Position numbers and translations under genes: made by a program
Shown here: in pieces, positions 63,934-64,000 of the stretch
Layout: every line of letters starts with the position of its first letter
Numbering within the stretch: position 1 is the first letter of the stretch
Notes under the pieces: model-generated
The model's database searches: none
The model's input: only the letters and a program-made list of their open reading frames with translations
Told to the model about the DNA's origin: nothing
NCBI GenBank assembly: GCA_038144425.1
Contig: JAYQNS010000004.1
Location: 496,001-560,000, forward strand
DNA length: 64,000 nucleotides
Direction: 5' to 3'
Source: Salivita marina
GTDB taxonomy: Bacteria; Pseudomonadota; Gammaproteobacteria; Pseudomonadales; Azotimanducaceae

Positions 63934-64000
63934 CGATCCCTCCCAAGGCCTCGAGCATGCCTGGGAGCGACCCCTAGCGCAAAAGGAGCCGCCCCTTGAA

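Overview
The window is one piece of a GC-rich (roughly 60%) gammaproteobacterial chromosome. Three things point there: the gammaproteobacterial order uvrA / alpha-spc-S10-str ribosomal operons / rpoCB / rplLJAK-nusG-secE / tRNA-tufB; the tyrS-M23 peptidase-anmK-erpA block; and the gluQRS-cbrB-pcnB-pan-pgi-acs block familiar from Pseudomonas and its relatives. No species can be named by eye. A member of the broad Pseudomonadales/Cellvibrionales/Oceanospirillales group fits best. Coding density is very high, with many 4-nt overlaps.

1-33.4 kb: the translation and transcription supercluster, almost all on the minus strand. It starts with the 3' end of uvrA (plus strand) and then runs through rplQ-rpoA-rpsD-rpsK-rpsM, rpmJ-secY-rplO-rpmD-rpsE and the rest of the spc operon, the S10 operon, tufA-fusA-rpsG-rpsL, rpoC-rpoB, rplL-rplJ-rplA-rplK, nusG-secE-tRNA-Trp, and tufB with tRNA-Thr, -Gly, -Tyr and a second tRNA-Thr. 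Consensus-like promoters can be read ahead of rpsJ, rpsL, tRNA-Tyr and the outer tRNA-Thr. secY carries a 1-nt frameshift.

33.4-43.7 kb: coaX (also frameshifted) and birA on the minus strand, purK-purE-manC on the plus strand, then a minus-strand rRNA operon (16S-23S-5S). Its spacer has no tRNA genes. It has clear processing stems and boxA sites, and a terminator-like hairpin lies between its promoter and boxA.

43.7-53.1 kb: tyrS, a divergent M23 peptidase with anmK, erpA, hemJ-hemL, a PfkB-family (adenosine-type) kinase, an aminotransferase and gluQRS.

53.1-55.1 kb: the most interesting region. A CbrB-type sigma-54 activator has a degenerate receiver domain, and no cbrA kinase gene lies next to it. 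It is followed by an array of GTAACA sites, a good sigma-54 promoter, and a strongly structured intergenic RNA of about 285 nt ending in a classic terminator. This is the position held by crcZ in Pseudomonas, but the multiple A-rich Crc/Hfq motifs are not visible.

55.1-64 kb: pcnB and a deoxynucleoside kinase, then a deletion remnant joining the start of panB to the end of panC, then pgi, acs, ggt and a YkvI-like membrane protein. If the panB-panC junction is real, this strain cannot make pantoate or pantothenate from this locus.
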